Part shown: in pieces, positions 11,020 to 22,834 of the stretch
How positions within the stretch are numbered: the first letter of the stretch is position 1
Layout of the letters: each line of letters starts with the position of its first letter
Assembly: GCA_029851415.1 (NCBI GenBank)
Contig: CM056741.1
Location: 65,090,282-65,154,281, forward strand
Reading direction: 5' to 3'
Source: Eretmocerus hayati
Taxonomy: Eukaryota > Arthropoda > Insecta > Hymenoptera > Aphelinidae
DNA length: 64,000 nucleotides
Program-made: the position numbers and the translations under genes
Notes under the pieces: generated by a model
The model's database searches: none
Told to the model about the DNA's origin: nothing
The model's input: the letters and a program-made list of their open reading frames with translations, nothing else

Positions 11020-13420
11020 TATGCGACTAACATCAGCGTCGGGTAGAGCCCGATAGTGTGCGTGTACTCTGCCGCTGAAGTGTCATCCAAACGCTGCGTT
11101 ATCGGGAGACGCAACGCTATCCGCGTTTAAAATCATCATTTCAAACTTTGCCAAATTTCTATCTTTGTTACTCCACCACCTCAAATCTTCCCATCAAAAT
11201 CCTTCGATGCAACTTCGTATTTAAACGAAGCACGAAGGTACAAATACTCAAAATATAATACATTTTGATCGAGTAAGTGTAAAAATCAGTACATCTGCTC
11301 TGTACAGCCAAACACCTCACATTTATACCAAAATTTGAATCTGCCGCCAGAGCCCCCCCCACACACACACACATCGAATCTATTTCATCATCTCTTATAA
11401 AGTATGATGGATAACTAGGAATCAAGATTTTGACTGCTAGGTCCTATTTACAATTATGTACCATCTTGGTCATTTCAGATTTGCATGAGCCCAGTTTTCA
11501 GAGAGTGCTCTGGTATGAGTCGGAATTGAACTCATGCAAGTGCCATTGTAGAGCTCCTAATTCGGTTCAGAATTTATTACAGCGTTAAAAAATGCGTAAT
11601 TGTAAATCGGCCAGTCATTGCTCAACTAGCCGCGTTGAGATTGAACCGCAGAATATCTCGCATCTCATGCATATACTCTAGTCATTGAATGTGGTTCAAG
11701 ACCGTTCAATTCGATTATACGAGGATGATATTGAAGAAGGCAGGCAAAAGAAACGAGAGGGGAATCATCCACAAATGGCGCAAGGAGAGCTGCGTGACAA
11801 CGATTTAGCTCACTAGCATCGACCATGTGGAATACGACCGAATAGGTCATATAGGCTATTTCCCATATAGATATATGTGGGCTCCGTATATATAGCCCTG
11901 GTGCTGATGGGCGGTGAAATCATACTCTGGGCGCGCTACGACTCACTCGAGTGGAAACTCGTGGTACCCTGATTAATGGCTGGGGTGCCACTACTTTTTC
12001 TCTTTTCCTCTCACCTCGCTCTGTGGTTCTAATGCGCAAGGAAGAGTCTTATTGCAGGTCCTCGGTACAAAACAGAAGGTGAGAAGTCAAGAGCTCAAAT
12101 CGAGCTGCGCTCTATTGTATTGCTGACGCTCTTTCCCCGGATCTTGCGGATCATAATGACAAGGATGATGCCGGAGCAGCCCTCCTTACTTTTTATCTCC
12201 AGCCAACACAATCTTTACTCGAAGATTTTATATTTTTGATGCTATACTTGCCGAATATTCGTGTACAAAGTCATTCTCATTGCGGAGGGGAGGTTTTAAT
12301 ATCATTTTTTTCTCTTAGTTGAATAGGTGCTGCTGCGGTCACTGGTTGGGAGTGTTGTGTGTAACTAGAGGGGCTGTGCTCCTCCTCTTGATACGAGGCT
12401 TCACTGGTGATGATGATTGAGGGTATATTCGAAATCACCTGTAATCGTTTTATTTGTGGGGAATTCCGCATATCTCGTTACGATTTGATGGATTAATAAG
12501 TTGATGATTGATTAGGCGCTGCGCTGGTCATCGTGAGAAATTCCTCGGCGAGTCCAACTTCGTATCTATATATTCTCCGCCCAAAGATGCAGATAATGTG
12601 AAATCACGAGCTCAAACTTTGCTTTGATATGAATTTTGATTTCACGCATTATTCTGATCCCACGAACGAAACAGATTTGTGAAATCCTGCTAGATTAAGA
12701 TTCTAACTTAATTTGTTTTTTCGTTATCATACAAAATGTCTGATCAATAATTTCTCGTCAAAATCGCATCTCTAAAACTCGTTCTGAGTCGAAAAAAAAA
12801 ATTAAAAACTGATTAAATTGTTCTAATCAGTTTGATTCAATTGTAGCGATGTCAACCTACCTCCCTTTCTAAATCCCTAAAAGTATATTTCGAGACATTT
12901 CACGATATTTCTACTTATTTCCAAGTGGAGAATACTTACTCTTCCCCAGTGAGTTGTTAGTACGTGGGACTTTTAGAATCGCCGAGGAATGAGAATTTTC
13001 CATGCATCTTCAAGTGAGGGATGAAAAATTGATTACAGCATGACTCTCGCCCACCTGAGTTGTGTTCTTCGTACCTCACACTATTCTTCTTCATGGACTG
13101 CATACGTAAAGGTTTTCAAATGAACAGACGGAAGAGACATAGATGAGTCTATTCACACCTCACATCATTACGACTACTCTAATAGTATTCGAGGATATTT
13201 AGACACGCCGTTTTAAACGTGTCTTTTCAGCTCCGCAAGTTTATTTCTATTCGAAGACATGAAAAAAATGCCGACCACCGCCGGTGTCACGGCATACAGA
13301 CGCCTTATGTAGTAATGGAGTGACGATTAGTTACGCCCTTGCTGCTCTCGTGTGATACTCAAAAACATACGCATGAACGCCGTAGAGTATCCGGTAAATC
13401 AGCATTTCACGGGCTCCAGC
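11020..13420. other. No gene recognised; one C/AC simple repeat
   Basis: A poly-C plus AC dinucleotide run lies at 11351-11373. Only short ORFs without motifs are present, and no convincing exon is seen. Confidence 0.5.
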
Positions 13421-13422
13421 TT

Positions 13423-13515
13423 ATGGGACCAAAACGAAAAAGCCTCTCAACAATCTCTTTCCTATTGGAGCTACTAGTGTGGCTAGGATTATTCTCTAGG
13501 GTGGCTTTTTCCCAA
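13423..13515 (+). CDS. Candidate first exon encoding a signal peptide
   Basis: The ATG at 13423 opens 31 codons: a basic start (MGPKRK), a hydrophobic core (ISFLLELLVWLGLF) and a small-residue end (VAFSQ). This is a textbook signal-peptide layout, with likely cleavage after AFS. Codon 31 is followed at once by GTACGTGA, a plausible splice donor in phase 0. Downstream exons were not found, so the gene cannot be named; it could be a secreted protein or a receptor. A chance ORF remains possible. Confidence 0.35.
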
Positions 13516-14024
13516 GTACGTGACAAAATCATAAAGTCATTCTCGTACTAAATGACAAGATTTCTAAAGATCCCGCTTTTTAGTACAGTTCTTATTGATG
13601 CCTCTCTCGTTGACTAAATTCTCCATGGAGTTTATAGTTGTGGGGCACGAATTTGTGTCAAGATCTTGGTTCTTGATCCGATTCCTAGTCGTATTACCTA
13701 TGCACACATTATGATTTGGGATGCGACACAAGTAAAATCGAATTGAATCGGAGAGTTAGCACTTTGTGATCTAGATTTGAATTTTATCAAAAGCTGAGTT
13801 GATCTAAGTGCCTTTCGTTTTGAATACTACGACGGTCACATCGACGGTTTAGTGAAAAAATTTCGATCAAATAAATATTGTCAAAATTTTGGAAAACCAA
13901 TAAATTTGAAAGTCGAATTTGAGAGAAACCAAAATTCGGAATCCAGAAATACGAAGGGACAAAATGTCGGTACAATTTTTTCGAATCTTTGCCAATCTGG
14001 AATCTTATCACAACTTAGTCTGGA

Positions 14025-14163
14025 ATTCATAGTCGTGAATCCGAGATTAGAGTGAGCAAATTTAATTTGCTGCGATCGCCAAGGCGAGGCAATTCACATT
14101 CGGGCACAGCAATCGCAGCGCTCCTAATACGCCGATCCTGATCTCGGATTAACGACTATGAAT
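14025..14163. mobile_element. 139-bp MITE with ~23-bp TIRs
   Basis: ATTCATAGTCGTGAATCCGA at 14025 is mirrored, with few mismatches, by TCGGATTAACGACTATGAAT ending at 14163. The interior is short and GC-richer than its surroundings and has no ORF. Confidence 0.7.
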
Positions 14164-14169
14164 CCGAGC

Positions 14170-16980
14170 CTTAATCTCAGGAATCAAAAGAATTTTTTTG
14201 ATCTAGAAGCCAATTTGTTTCATTACAGCTACGTCTCGGCAACAGATTGTTGCCTTTTCCGAGCTGAAAATGTATTATGGAAGTCAACTCTAAAAATCTC
14301 GCGCATTACATCTCAGTCATTCATGAAATGATGAAGATATACCTCAATTTTTCATCATTATTCATTTCCGAGCCCTCAGGTCATTCAAAATTTTCGTCCT
14401 CCCAAATTCTGACATTCCAAATGTTTACCCATCCAAATCCTTGATTTTTGAGTTAGGGAGTTTCCGTAAGTTTATACTCGGATTTTATCCTTCCCAAATT
14501 TCCAGCTCTTTGAATCCTTTCGTGACGAATTTTCGTTTCTTCGAAAGATTGAACCCACTCAAATAATAAGAGAAGACCTTCAAGATGGATTGAAGTGCAT
14601 CTCTTTTTGACCAACTGAAGCCAAGCTGTCTTAATTTTCTCACAAAGTAATTTTTGAGAGTTTACGGGGGAAACCGGGGTCAAGACAAAAGCCAAGTACC
14701 CGGTATACAAAAGCAAATATTCCTTGCGAGATATCGACCTTGAAATGGATGATCAACCGGATGCACGATCGATATAACGTCCACTCGTGTGTAAGAAAAT
14801 ATGAATTTTGATGAAGGGGTGAAAATATATATCTTCTATGCGGGTACGTGAAGACTCCGCTAGTCACCAAGAGTAATCAGACACCTCTGGATTCGAGTAT
14901 TGTTTTGTTTCTACATGTCCTGTCTTACAGGGGATTTTCATTAAATTGGAGTCTCATCATTCAGAGAAACTGACGAGGGAAATCTTGTCAGTGAGAGCAG
15001 ATTCATCAGTTTTCATATAATTTTTTCTGTCACCTAGCCTCCCACGCAGTTGGCCTTTTCAAATCCCAATTCCAGCGTCAGTCCATCATCCTAATGACAA
15101 GGTTCATTCGAATAACTAGAACCGTGTCATCTGTGGAGCTTCATTTCCCACGTGTTATCGAAACGTGAACGGCGTTACGGAAAAATTCTCTGACTCCCCG
15201 AATGACGAATTCAAAAATTGCCATCAAGAACTTCCCACGAATCTCCCAAAAACTTACTGATCATTCAGCCAAAACCACTCATCTGAATTACACCCTCGCA
15301 CCCTCTTGGGTGCAACGATCCGCATCACTTAGTTGGACGAATATCTCAATTCCGGTCCACCAGCGTGCTAGCCAGGTCCACCGCACTCATTGGAGAGGAA
15401 TCTCAGACCCCTCTATACCGCATCAGCCCCGGGCCTCGAATAAATTTGACGTGGACCAAATAAACACATTGACAATCATGATCACCTCTCTGACTGCGGC
15501 TTGGAATTTACACGGACTCGGCTTTGAAGTGCGGCTATGAACGGGCCCCTCGAGAATGGGCCATTGTAACCCAGTGATCGCGGCTGTCGGCACCTTTAGC
15601 CTCGGATCCGCCCCGAACGAGCTGTCCCATTGTCAGCCTCAAAAAATCAGTCGTTGACTTTTCTAGTTCATTCGTAAGGACGTGCGCGCTACAACTGAGT
15701 GAGATGTCCTGTTGACAAGCCCTGAGAGGACAGGTACGATTATAATCGAGGTGGACACGGAAAACGCCCCGAAAATACTCGAGTAGTGTAGATCACAGCG
15801 CGACGGGTGTTTTGATACATCGCAGAGCAAAAAGAGGATCCAGCGTTTGTTTGGGCGATGTTTTATGTGGTGCGCGAGGGCAGACCGACCCATTGTATCC
15901 AGCATACGAAGTTTTCCGCGGAAGTTTTCCCCGCTAAACGCCCGTGGAAGAATAATGGTGTCACCATGCTAATAGATCCGACGGGGGGTTGCGACTTGTG
16001 GACCGTTTGGCCACTGTTCACACCGTATTCAATTCAATAAGTCTTGTGTATACTAAACGATCTCTTGACCATCGTAAATATTTCGCCTCCTCCTTGCGTG
16101 GACAGCATCACTTTTGTGCAGCGATCGGATCATTTATGTAATGTAGTGCTGGACCGCGGGGGATAAGATTCTTTGCCTAACTCGTGGTGAGAAATTTGTG
16201 GTTGCTGAAATGACCAGTATCTCACGGCTCTTATGGCTATTCAGGTGGTGTATCACGGAAGCACTCGATCATGGACTCGTAAATTTTCTCAATTGGAACT
16301 TTATTTGATTATTCATTGGGCCATCTGCATTCATCGGCATCCGTAATTCCTGGTACGTACATGAAAGTGTGTCGTGAGAGTGATAATAGATACTTATAAA
16401 ATGTAGTCCCATCTCCGTCCATCGAATGTTGCCATCAGATTTCACCGAGATTGGATTTAGGGGGTCGAAATGCACAAGAAGTTTCTGAAAATTCTTGCAA
16501 TTAAGCTTAATGGATCTTTGCGATCTCAACCCGGTCAGTGTTTTGTTCCATGGAGTGAACAACATTGGTTACCAATGATTTGGATCGTGCTTTCAGAAAG
16601 CATCAAAAAGATCTGAGAGGACGCTGAAGACTTTCCCTCGATACAAAAAACTTATTAAAGTATATTCATGAAGAATAAATATATCTATCGCCAGAGGATG
16701 AAGAAGATTTAAAAATCGTTCACAAAGTCGTAATTTTGATGCTTTTTGTCATTTGATCACTTCACAAACATGTTTGCACCCCCATCGAAGATATTTGAGA
16801 GCTGGGTAGCTACTGAACGGGTTAAGAACCTGACGGGAAGGAACGAAACAGGCGGTAGATTTTGTTTTTACGTGGGAAAAGTACATTCAAAATTCATATC
16901 CTACCCAGTAGAACATTTCAATCACAGAATATGTTTGTTCAGTGATACTCGATGTCAAGCCGTGTCAAGCTTTGCGATGA
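14170..16980. other. No gene recognised
   Basis: A plus-strand 112-codon ORF (15202-15540) and a GC-richer patch (15540-15960) are present. Neither shows a family motif or a good splice context. I see no repeat structure here. Confidence 0.4.
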
Positions 16981-16988
16981 GCCCTACC

Positions 16989-17092
16989 GCACTATAGGAA
17001 TGAACGTAAAATTATATCGAACATTTCTATAGTCATGGCTATAGACTCATGAAAAATCCCAGAATACCTTTGGTCTCATTCCTATAGTGTGC
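16989..17092. mobile_element. 104-bp MITE with CACTATAGGAATGA TIRs
   Basis: GCACTATAGGAATGA at 16989 is mirrored by TCATTCCTATAGTGTGC at the right end. The interior also contains a partial mirror (TTTCTATAGTCATGGCTATAGA). There is no coding content. Confidence 0.75.
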
Positions 17093-17429
17093 CGGTCAAT
17101 CCCAGAATACTCCAACTATCAACCTTTGTTGACACATACACTTGATCGAAAAAAATTAACCTGATAACAATCTATCATGTTGACTTTTCCAAAATCATAA
17201 ATATAATGAGCCGAAGTTAGTGCTCATACCCTCGCCTAGATGTGGTTCATCAGTATGAGAGAGTCTATTTCATGTCCAAAATAAAATTATAATGAATGTG
17301 TCAATTGGAAGAACTTTCAGAAATTTTGTTTTATATTATATTGACAGGTCCTTTGTTGGTTATGTTGTTTTGGGAAGCAATGTTTAGAGAATGAGATAAT
17401 AAGTAAGTGTGGAAAAAGGATTTTTGACG

Positions 17430-18287
17430 AACGCTTTTATTCACTGCACGAAGAAACGTTCAGAAATTTGCGAGGAAATTTGGCACCGAGTTCGGCACAG
17501 TGTCAGAGAGATACAATTCGTGCACGTTTCAGACTCTCAATCAATAAGTAAAAAGCAGTCTCCCAGATGTATTCACTAGACGGGCAAACGCGGACAAACG
17601 TGCGCTCGGTGAGGTGCAATAAGAGCGTTAAATAATAATAATCTGGCGCCACTATTATGTCACGGGTCTTTAATAAAAAAAAAATAATAATAACATAAGT
17701 AAATAAAAAAAAAATGTCGCGGGTCATACTTATCTTCGGATACAACAGGCAGTATAAGCAAAGACAAATATGTCGCTGATATCGGTTCATCGTTTATCAT
17801 ACACACGTGCAAAGGGTCATTCATAATATGAGTGCGCGCTTTTCCAGAAAATAAATCCAGCATATAGTCATAAAAAAATACTTGAACTAATTAGTTGGCG
17901 CTGGATTACGATTTCCACTGAGGGAATTAAGCATTCACGCAACTGCACGAAAAACACGCGACCGTAAAGAAACGAAAAGCTAATACTAAATGGGCTGAAT
18001 AGCAGTGGTGACCGAGTGCATAGTATACATATATGCACGACTAATGGTGCATAGACGATCGCAGACGATAGTAAAAATTTAGGGAACCTGCGGGTCGCGG
18101 TGCTGGCAGACACAGCCCACATCAGTTTGATAAATTCGAGCGAGCTGGATGAGCGACGAAATTTCCGGTCACGCAGTAATGCATGCCTGCTTTACGGTAA
18201 ACAGAATGCAAAAAAGTGTTCACTAGATGTTACTAGCATTAGCGAGCGTTAGAACTACGGCCACGGTGAAGTGCAATAAAAGCGTTT
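17430..18287. mobile_element. TIR element with AACGCTTTTATTCACTG ends, copy 1
   Basis: The left end reads AACGCTTTTATTCACTGCAC. The right end is its mirror (GTGCAATAAAAGCGTT). A third end-like motif (GAGGTGCAATAAGAGCGTTA, 17611-17630) suggests either a 200-bp element next to a larger one or an internal duplication. The interior from 17640 (GGCGCCACTATTATGTC, TCGGTTCATCGTTTAT) matches copy 2 in the same orientation. No transposase ORF is seen. Confidence 0.6.
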
Positions 18288-18299
18288 TAGAATAAAATC

Positions 18300-19800
18300 A
18301 AATATTCCAATGGTTTTATTGGTGAAGAATAATTTACACATGGGCAACGCGTGGAAAAAATTCGGGGTCAAAAATGTCGTGGCAAAGTTCTGGGGCAAAA
18401 AATGGTAAAAAAAAATACGATACTCGCTGTCGTCAATTGAAATTAAGTATCCAGAGTTCTCTTACTGTGATTTGATTCATGAAAAATGTTCGTCAGAATT
18501 AAGAGCAGATAACGTATAGGATGAAGTGACCTGGAATCACTCTGTAGATAAGAAGTTCAATCAAAGAGGAGATTGCAGTGTTTGTTCTCGCAAAGATATT
18601 AATTTTCACGTCAGTAAATGTCTACTATTTGAGTGGAAGATTCTCAAGCATGGCTTTAGGCTTGGAACCAAGTTAGAAAAATCCGCTCATTGGAAACAGC
18701 AGTATAATATTTGTAAAATGCCACTGGAGATAATCTTAACCAATGATGCGTACCGTCTCATTCTTGTAGAGCAGTTGAATGGCTGATAGTGCGCCTAGAC
18801 GCATGATTCGCATTCCATTGAATCAATTGTTACGTTTCCCGGAGTAAGCTCTAACGCCTTAAAAATTTTTTTACAATGATACTACTCGACACAATTTCTG
18901 GTACACCGCCGACGAATTCTTCACGAAAACTCTTGATTTTTCCCATCCGCCACCAACGCCCCTTCCAATATCATAGGAAGGAGTTCTCATTATTTGAAAT
19001 CGACCGAATAAAGGTGTTAGCTTGATCCCCCCTTTCTTATGTTAAAGAAAGTAAGAGATCAGTGGCTTATAAAGAAATTTTGGTGAAGAGATACGAAAAT
19101 CTTGTCGGCTTGCGAGTGATCATTGCATGTCGTACGACACATAACGGGGGTGCCCCCGTAGAGAGGGCACTTCTCTTTTTCACGGCTTTGTGACTTTTCT
19201 GTAGGCAACACAAGAAAAAAACAAGCGCTAATCGTGACGTCGAGATGTCAGCAGTTTCTAACACCCCACTGTGTGATCCTCTCATCTCAAATCTCGCTTC
19301 GGCCGATTTCTGATCCCACTTCTTGAAGTATCTATGGCTTAGAGACGCGTCAATCTCCTCATCTCAATACATTGTGCTGGGTTTAATGTATCGTTGGTAC
19401 ACCTTATTGATTCTTCTGTGTGCCAACAAGTGCATTTACAAGGTTTTTTCATGACCTACTCGAGTGTACTCTAGAATCCCACGGTCAATCTCACCCGACA
19501 GAGTTGATTTGGGTCACAAACTTGTAACGGTCTGAGTATTGTAGAAATTTGAGACTAGGAATTCAATATCAGTCAAGGTCAAGTCCATTTTAGATTTAAG
19601 GTTCTTCCGCTCCGATGCAGCCAGGTGCGAATTTTCACTGAAGTTGATACCGCGAATGCTGGATCTTCAAATTTGGCGTTTTTCTGTGAGATTCCATCTT
19701 CAATCTGAATTATTGAGGTGACAGATCACTAACTTGTTCGCATTGACTAAGGAATCGCGGTCTATGATTTTCGATGAATGGAAAACAGAAAATAAGTAAG
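18300..19800. other. No gene recognised
   Basis: This AT-rich stretch contains a plus-strand 86-codon ORF (18526-18786) and a minus-strand 72-codon ORF (19067-19285). Neither has recognisable motifs or splice context. Confidence 0.4.
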
Positions 19801-19821
19801 GGTTGAAAAGAATTTTTGAAA

Positions 19822-20297
19822 AACGCTTTTATTCACTGGGCCAAAAAACGTTAGTTATACATAGTGTAAAAGAGATGGAATTTGGGTGACCGATGTAAAT
19901 CACGTGGAAAAGAATTGCACTATGCAATAGCGAGGACGTGTGAACTGGGTGGCCTAATATAAGCCCGTTGGGTGTCTCGCATTAAAATAAAATGGCGCCA
20001 GTATGTCGCGAGTCACGCACTCATCATCGGATGTAGTCATCACTGTATATAGACAAGGACAAGCACTACACTGATCAATCGCGTCGAAATCGGTTCATCC
20101 TTTATACGCCCTTCTTAATGTCTCTAGATCACATAATATGTACTACACGGGCGAAGGATGACTCACTCACGCCTACCCGAACACGTGTTTCCAGCATATG
20201 TGACCGGAAGCCAAAACGTTGTCCCAGAAATGGGGAAAAAGAGCCATGCATGGCCAATAAAAACTACGGCAAGGCGAAGTGGAATAGAAGCGTTTAA
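19822..20297. mobile_element. TIR element with AACGCTTTTATTCACTG ends, copy 2
   Basis: The same left end (AAACGCTTTTATTCACTGG) and mirrored right end (GGCGAAGTGGAATAGAAGCG) as copy 1 enclose a related interior: ATGGCGCCAGTATGTCGCGA, ATCGGTTCATCCTTTAT, GTTTCCAGCATATGTGAC. It is about half the length of copy 1. Confidence 0.6.
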
Positions 20298-20757
20298 TGA
20301 AGACTGGCCGTTGAGGCTCACTAGTAGGAGAATAAACTGGATAGCTTGCGGTTGAGTTCAGATCGTGGTCATTGGATGATCACGATACTGTCATTTTTCA
20401 GCCAATCAGTATGAATTAGGTACGAATTTAATTTTTTCATATAAACGAGGCCGACGGAATATGCTTGTTTTCTACTGAGGTGAGTGTGCCCAACATTTTA
20501 CCCCCCCCCCCCTCCTCAAGCCGTTTTGGCAGTACTTTTGGCCTACTCCAATATCTTTGAGCGTATCTTAGCTCATTTTGGAGCTTGTTTCAAGACCTTT
20601 GAAATAAGCTGAAGTAAGTTTAAATTCGACCAACCACATCCAAAGTACCACAATTTTTCCAAAAAGTGATTTTTCATTGCTCTAACCTAAAAATGCCACG
20701 TTTAAATAGAATTTTTGGGTTCTCGTAATGAAAAAATATATCCGCACTTCGCTTGCA

Positions 20758-20835
20758 AGCCCATTTTGGGCACTGGAGGACATGTCTGTCTCGCTTCGCT
20801 CGACAGACAAACTGTCCTAGTGCCCAAAATGGGCT
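20758..20835. repeat. Near-perfect double stem-loop
   Basis: AGCCCATTTTGGGCACTGGA at the left pairs with the mirrored block ending GTGCCCAAAATGGGCT. Inside it, TGTCTGTC pairs with GACAGACA around a CTCGCTTCGCTC apex. A decayed relative with the same flank (CTAACCTAAAAATG) lies at 51248-51405. Confidence 0.65.
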
Positions 20836-21399
20836 ACCGCGCTCAGTACGAAAATATACTATTTCGCGAGTTTATGCGAAAGGGTGTACCCAACATACCC
20901 CCATCCTTCAGAACCATACAAATCGGTGATTAAGTGTATAGAACCGTTTTTATCCCTGCGCAACCACAAATGAAGCTTTTCCAATCGCACGGTGAGCGGT
21001 ACGGTCGAAAACACTATGTCCGACCTAATTTGACGTGATAAATATGTTCTGGGTGGTAGAAAAGGCTCACTGCATACACTTTCGAGATAACCACATGGGA
21101 ACATGTTGAGTATACACTCCGATGCTTTCCGTTTTGTTTACAAATGATACTCGTATTTTGCGCATAGAATAGCCCTATATCGGGTTTTTGCAACTTTCAA
21201 AGACAGATTTTGAAGGTCTTGGAACAAAGAATTGAATGTGCTAAAGTATAATGAGGTTGGTTGTATCAAAATTTGGTGACAACTACTTTACCAAACATAC
21301 TTCCCTCGGTGAGCTTTTTGTTGTACACAAGCGGAAGATGTACGTCTGTCTCTAAATTTTCCGGGACACGCAGAAATCATGGAAAAAAATTTTCATCGA

Positions 21400-22830
21400 A
21401 GTCAACGAGAGCCCATTCCTGAGATCGGCACATGGAAGTATTTTGGGTACAGGGGTCAGGTTGGGTGCAGTCTCCATGTAAAACATACGATTCCATGAAT
21501 ATGCATGATTATGGAATCCAAGGATTCCATGGTCATATATCGACGCCTCTTACGAAGATAAACACCTCTTTTCTTGTGACTGACGAAGATTAACGTTTAT
21601 TCGTTGTGAACACGAAGATTAACGGATTCTCCTTAGGTCCGCGAAAACTAACACTTACTCCTTAGGGACACGAAGATTATCGCATTCTCGTTAAGTCCAC
21701 GAAGACTAACACTTACTCCTTAGGGGCACGAAGACTAACACTTACTCCTTAGGGCCACGAAGACTAACACTTACTGCTCAACGGCCCATGAAACTAGCAC
21801 TTCCTCCTGAACGGTATGAAGACTATAACACACTTGCACACGTTCTTGTTCAAAGGGACGGAGACCATGTATTTCGTCTTAGGGCCACGAAAAAAAACAC
21901 ATTCTCTTTAGCGGCATGAAAATTAATGCATCGGTAGACTTCATTCATGGAGGGACGGAGACAATAAGTATTTCATCTTAAGCCCACGAAAAGTAACACA
22001 TTTTCCTCTACGCCACGAAGACTAACACATTCTTCTCGATGGAATGAAAAACAACACATTCTCTTTGACGTGACGATGAACGGTAAGTGATTGTGTTAGC
22101 CTTCGTTCCGCTAAGAAGAATGTGTTACTTTTCGTGGGCTTAAGACGAAGTACTTATAATCTCCGTCCCTTCAAGAATGGAGTCTACGAATGTGTCAGTC
22201 TTCGTGGCGTAAAGGAAAATGTGTTACTTTTCGTGGCCTTAAGACGGAATACTCATAGTCTTCGTCCCGTCAAGAAAAAAAATGCGCGAATGTGTTAATC
22301 TTCGTGCAGTTTGAGGAGTAAGTGTTACTCTTCGTGGCCTTAAGCAGTAAGAGATGATCTTCGTGGCGCTGAGGCGTAAGTGTTGATCTTCGTGGTGTAA
22401 ACAGTAAGTGTTAATCTTCGTGGCCATAACAAAGCAAATGCTAATCTTCGGCCACCGTGTTTTTCTTCGTGGGCGTTAGCGGATGTGTTTATCTTCGTAA
22501 GAGGCGTCGATATGATCATTCATAGAGCTGGTTCAAACAATTTTTTCTCCGGAAAGTTTTGATACATTGGTTCCAAACCTGTTCTAACATCAGTACGTCA
22601 CGATTAAGAAAAATCTTTCCAGGAGTCCGTCCCAAGTTCCAAAAAAGTGACTTTTTTTGACGAAAAATGATATTTAATGTGGACTTGCTCTCGTCAGTGC
22701 TTCAAATGTTAAAAACAAAAAAATGACTCCGGGAAGAAATTTTTTGAGAAATGTTCGATCAATGCCGTGAAGTATTGATGTTACACTAGTTGTTCTGCCC
22801 AGATCAAATTATTCATCATCAGGTAGGAAT
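21400..22830. repeat. Dispersed repeat interrupted by an FB-like element
   Basis: 21400-21536 joined to 22514-22830 matches 61060-61480 in order: the CATGTAAAACATACGATTCC region, GGTCAT, the CCGGAAAGTT region, CTAACATCA-TA-GTCACGAT, CAGGAGTC and AATGTTCGATCA. The copy at 61 kb lacks the inserted foldback. No coding capacity is evident. Confidence 0.7.
21537..22513. mobile_element. FB-like foldback with ~29-bp repeats in its arms, copy 1
   Basis: The termini are ATATCGACGCCTCTTACGAA and its reverse complement. Each arm is built of degenerate ~29-bp tandem units: CACGAAGACTAACACTTACT followed by CCTTAGGGC. The right arm carries them in mirror image (GTGTTA-TCTTCGTGG). The apex is near 22075. 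Long terminal repeats made of short tandem units are the defining trait of Drosophila FB (Foldback) elements. There is no ORF of note. Confidence 0.8.
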
Positions 22831-22834
22831 ATTC

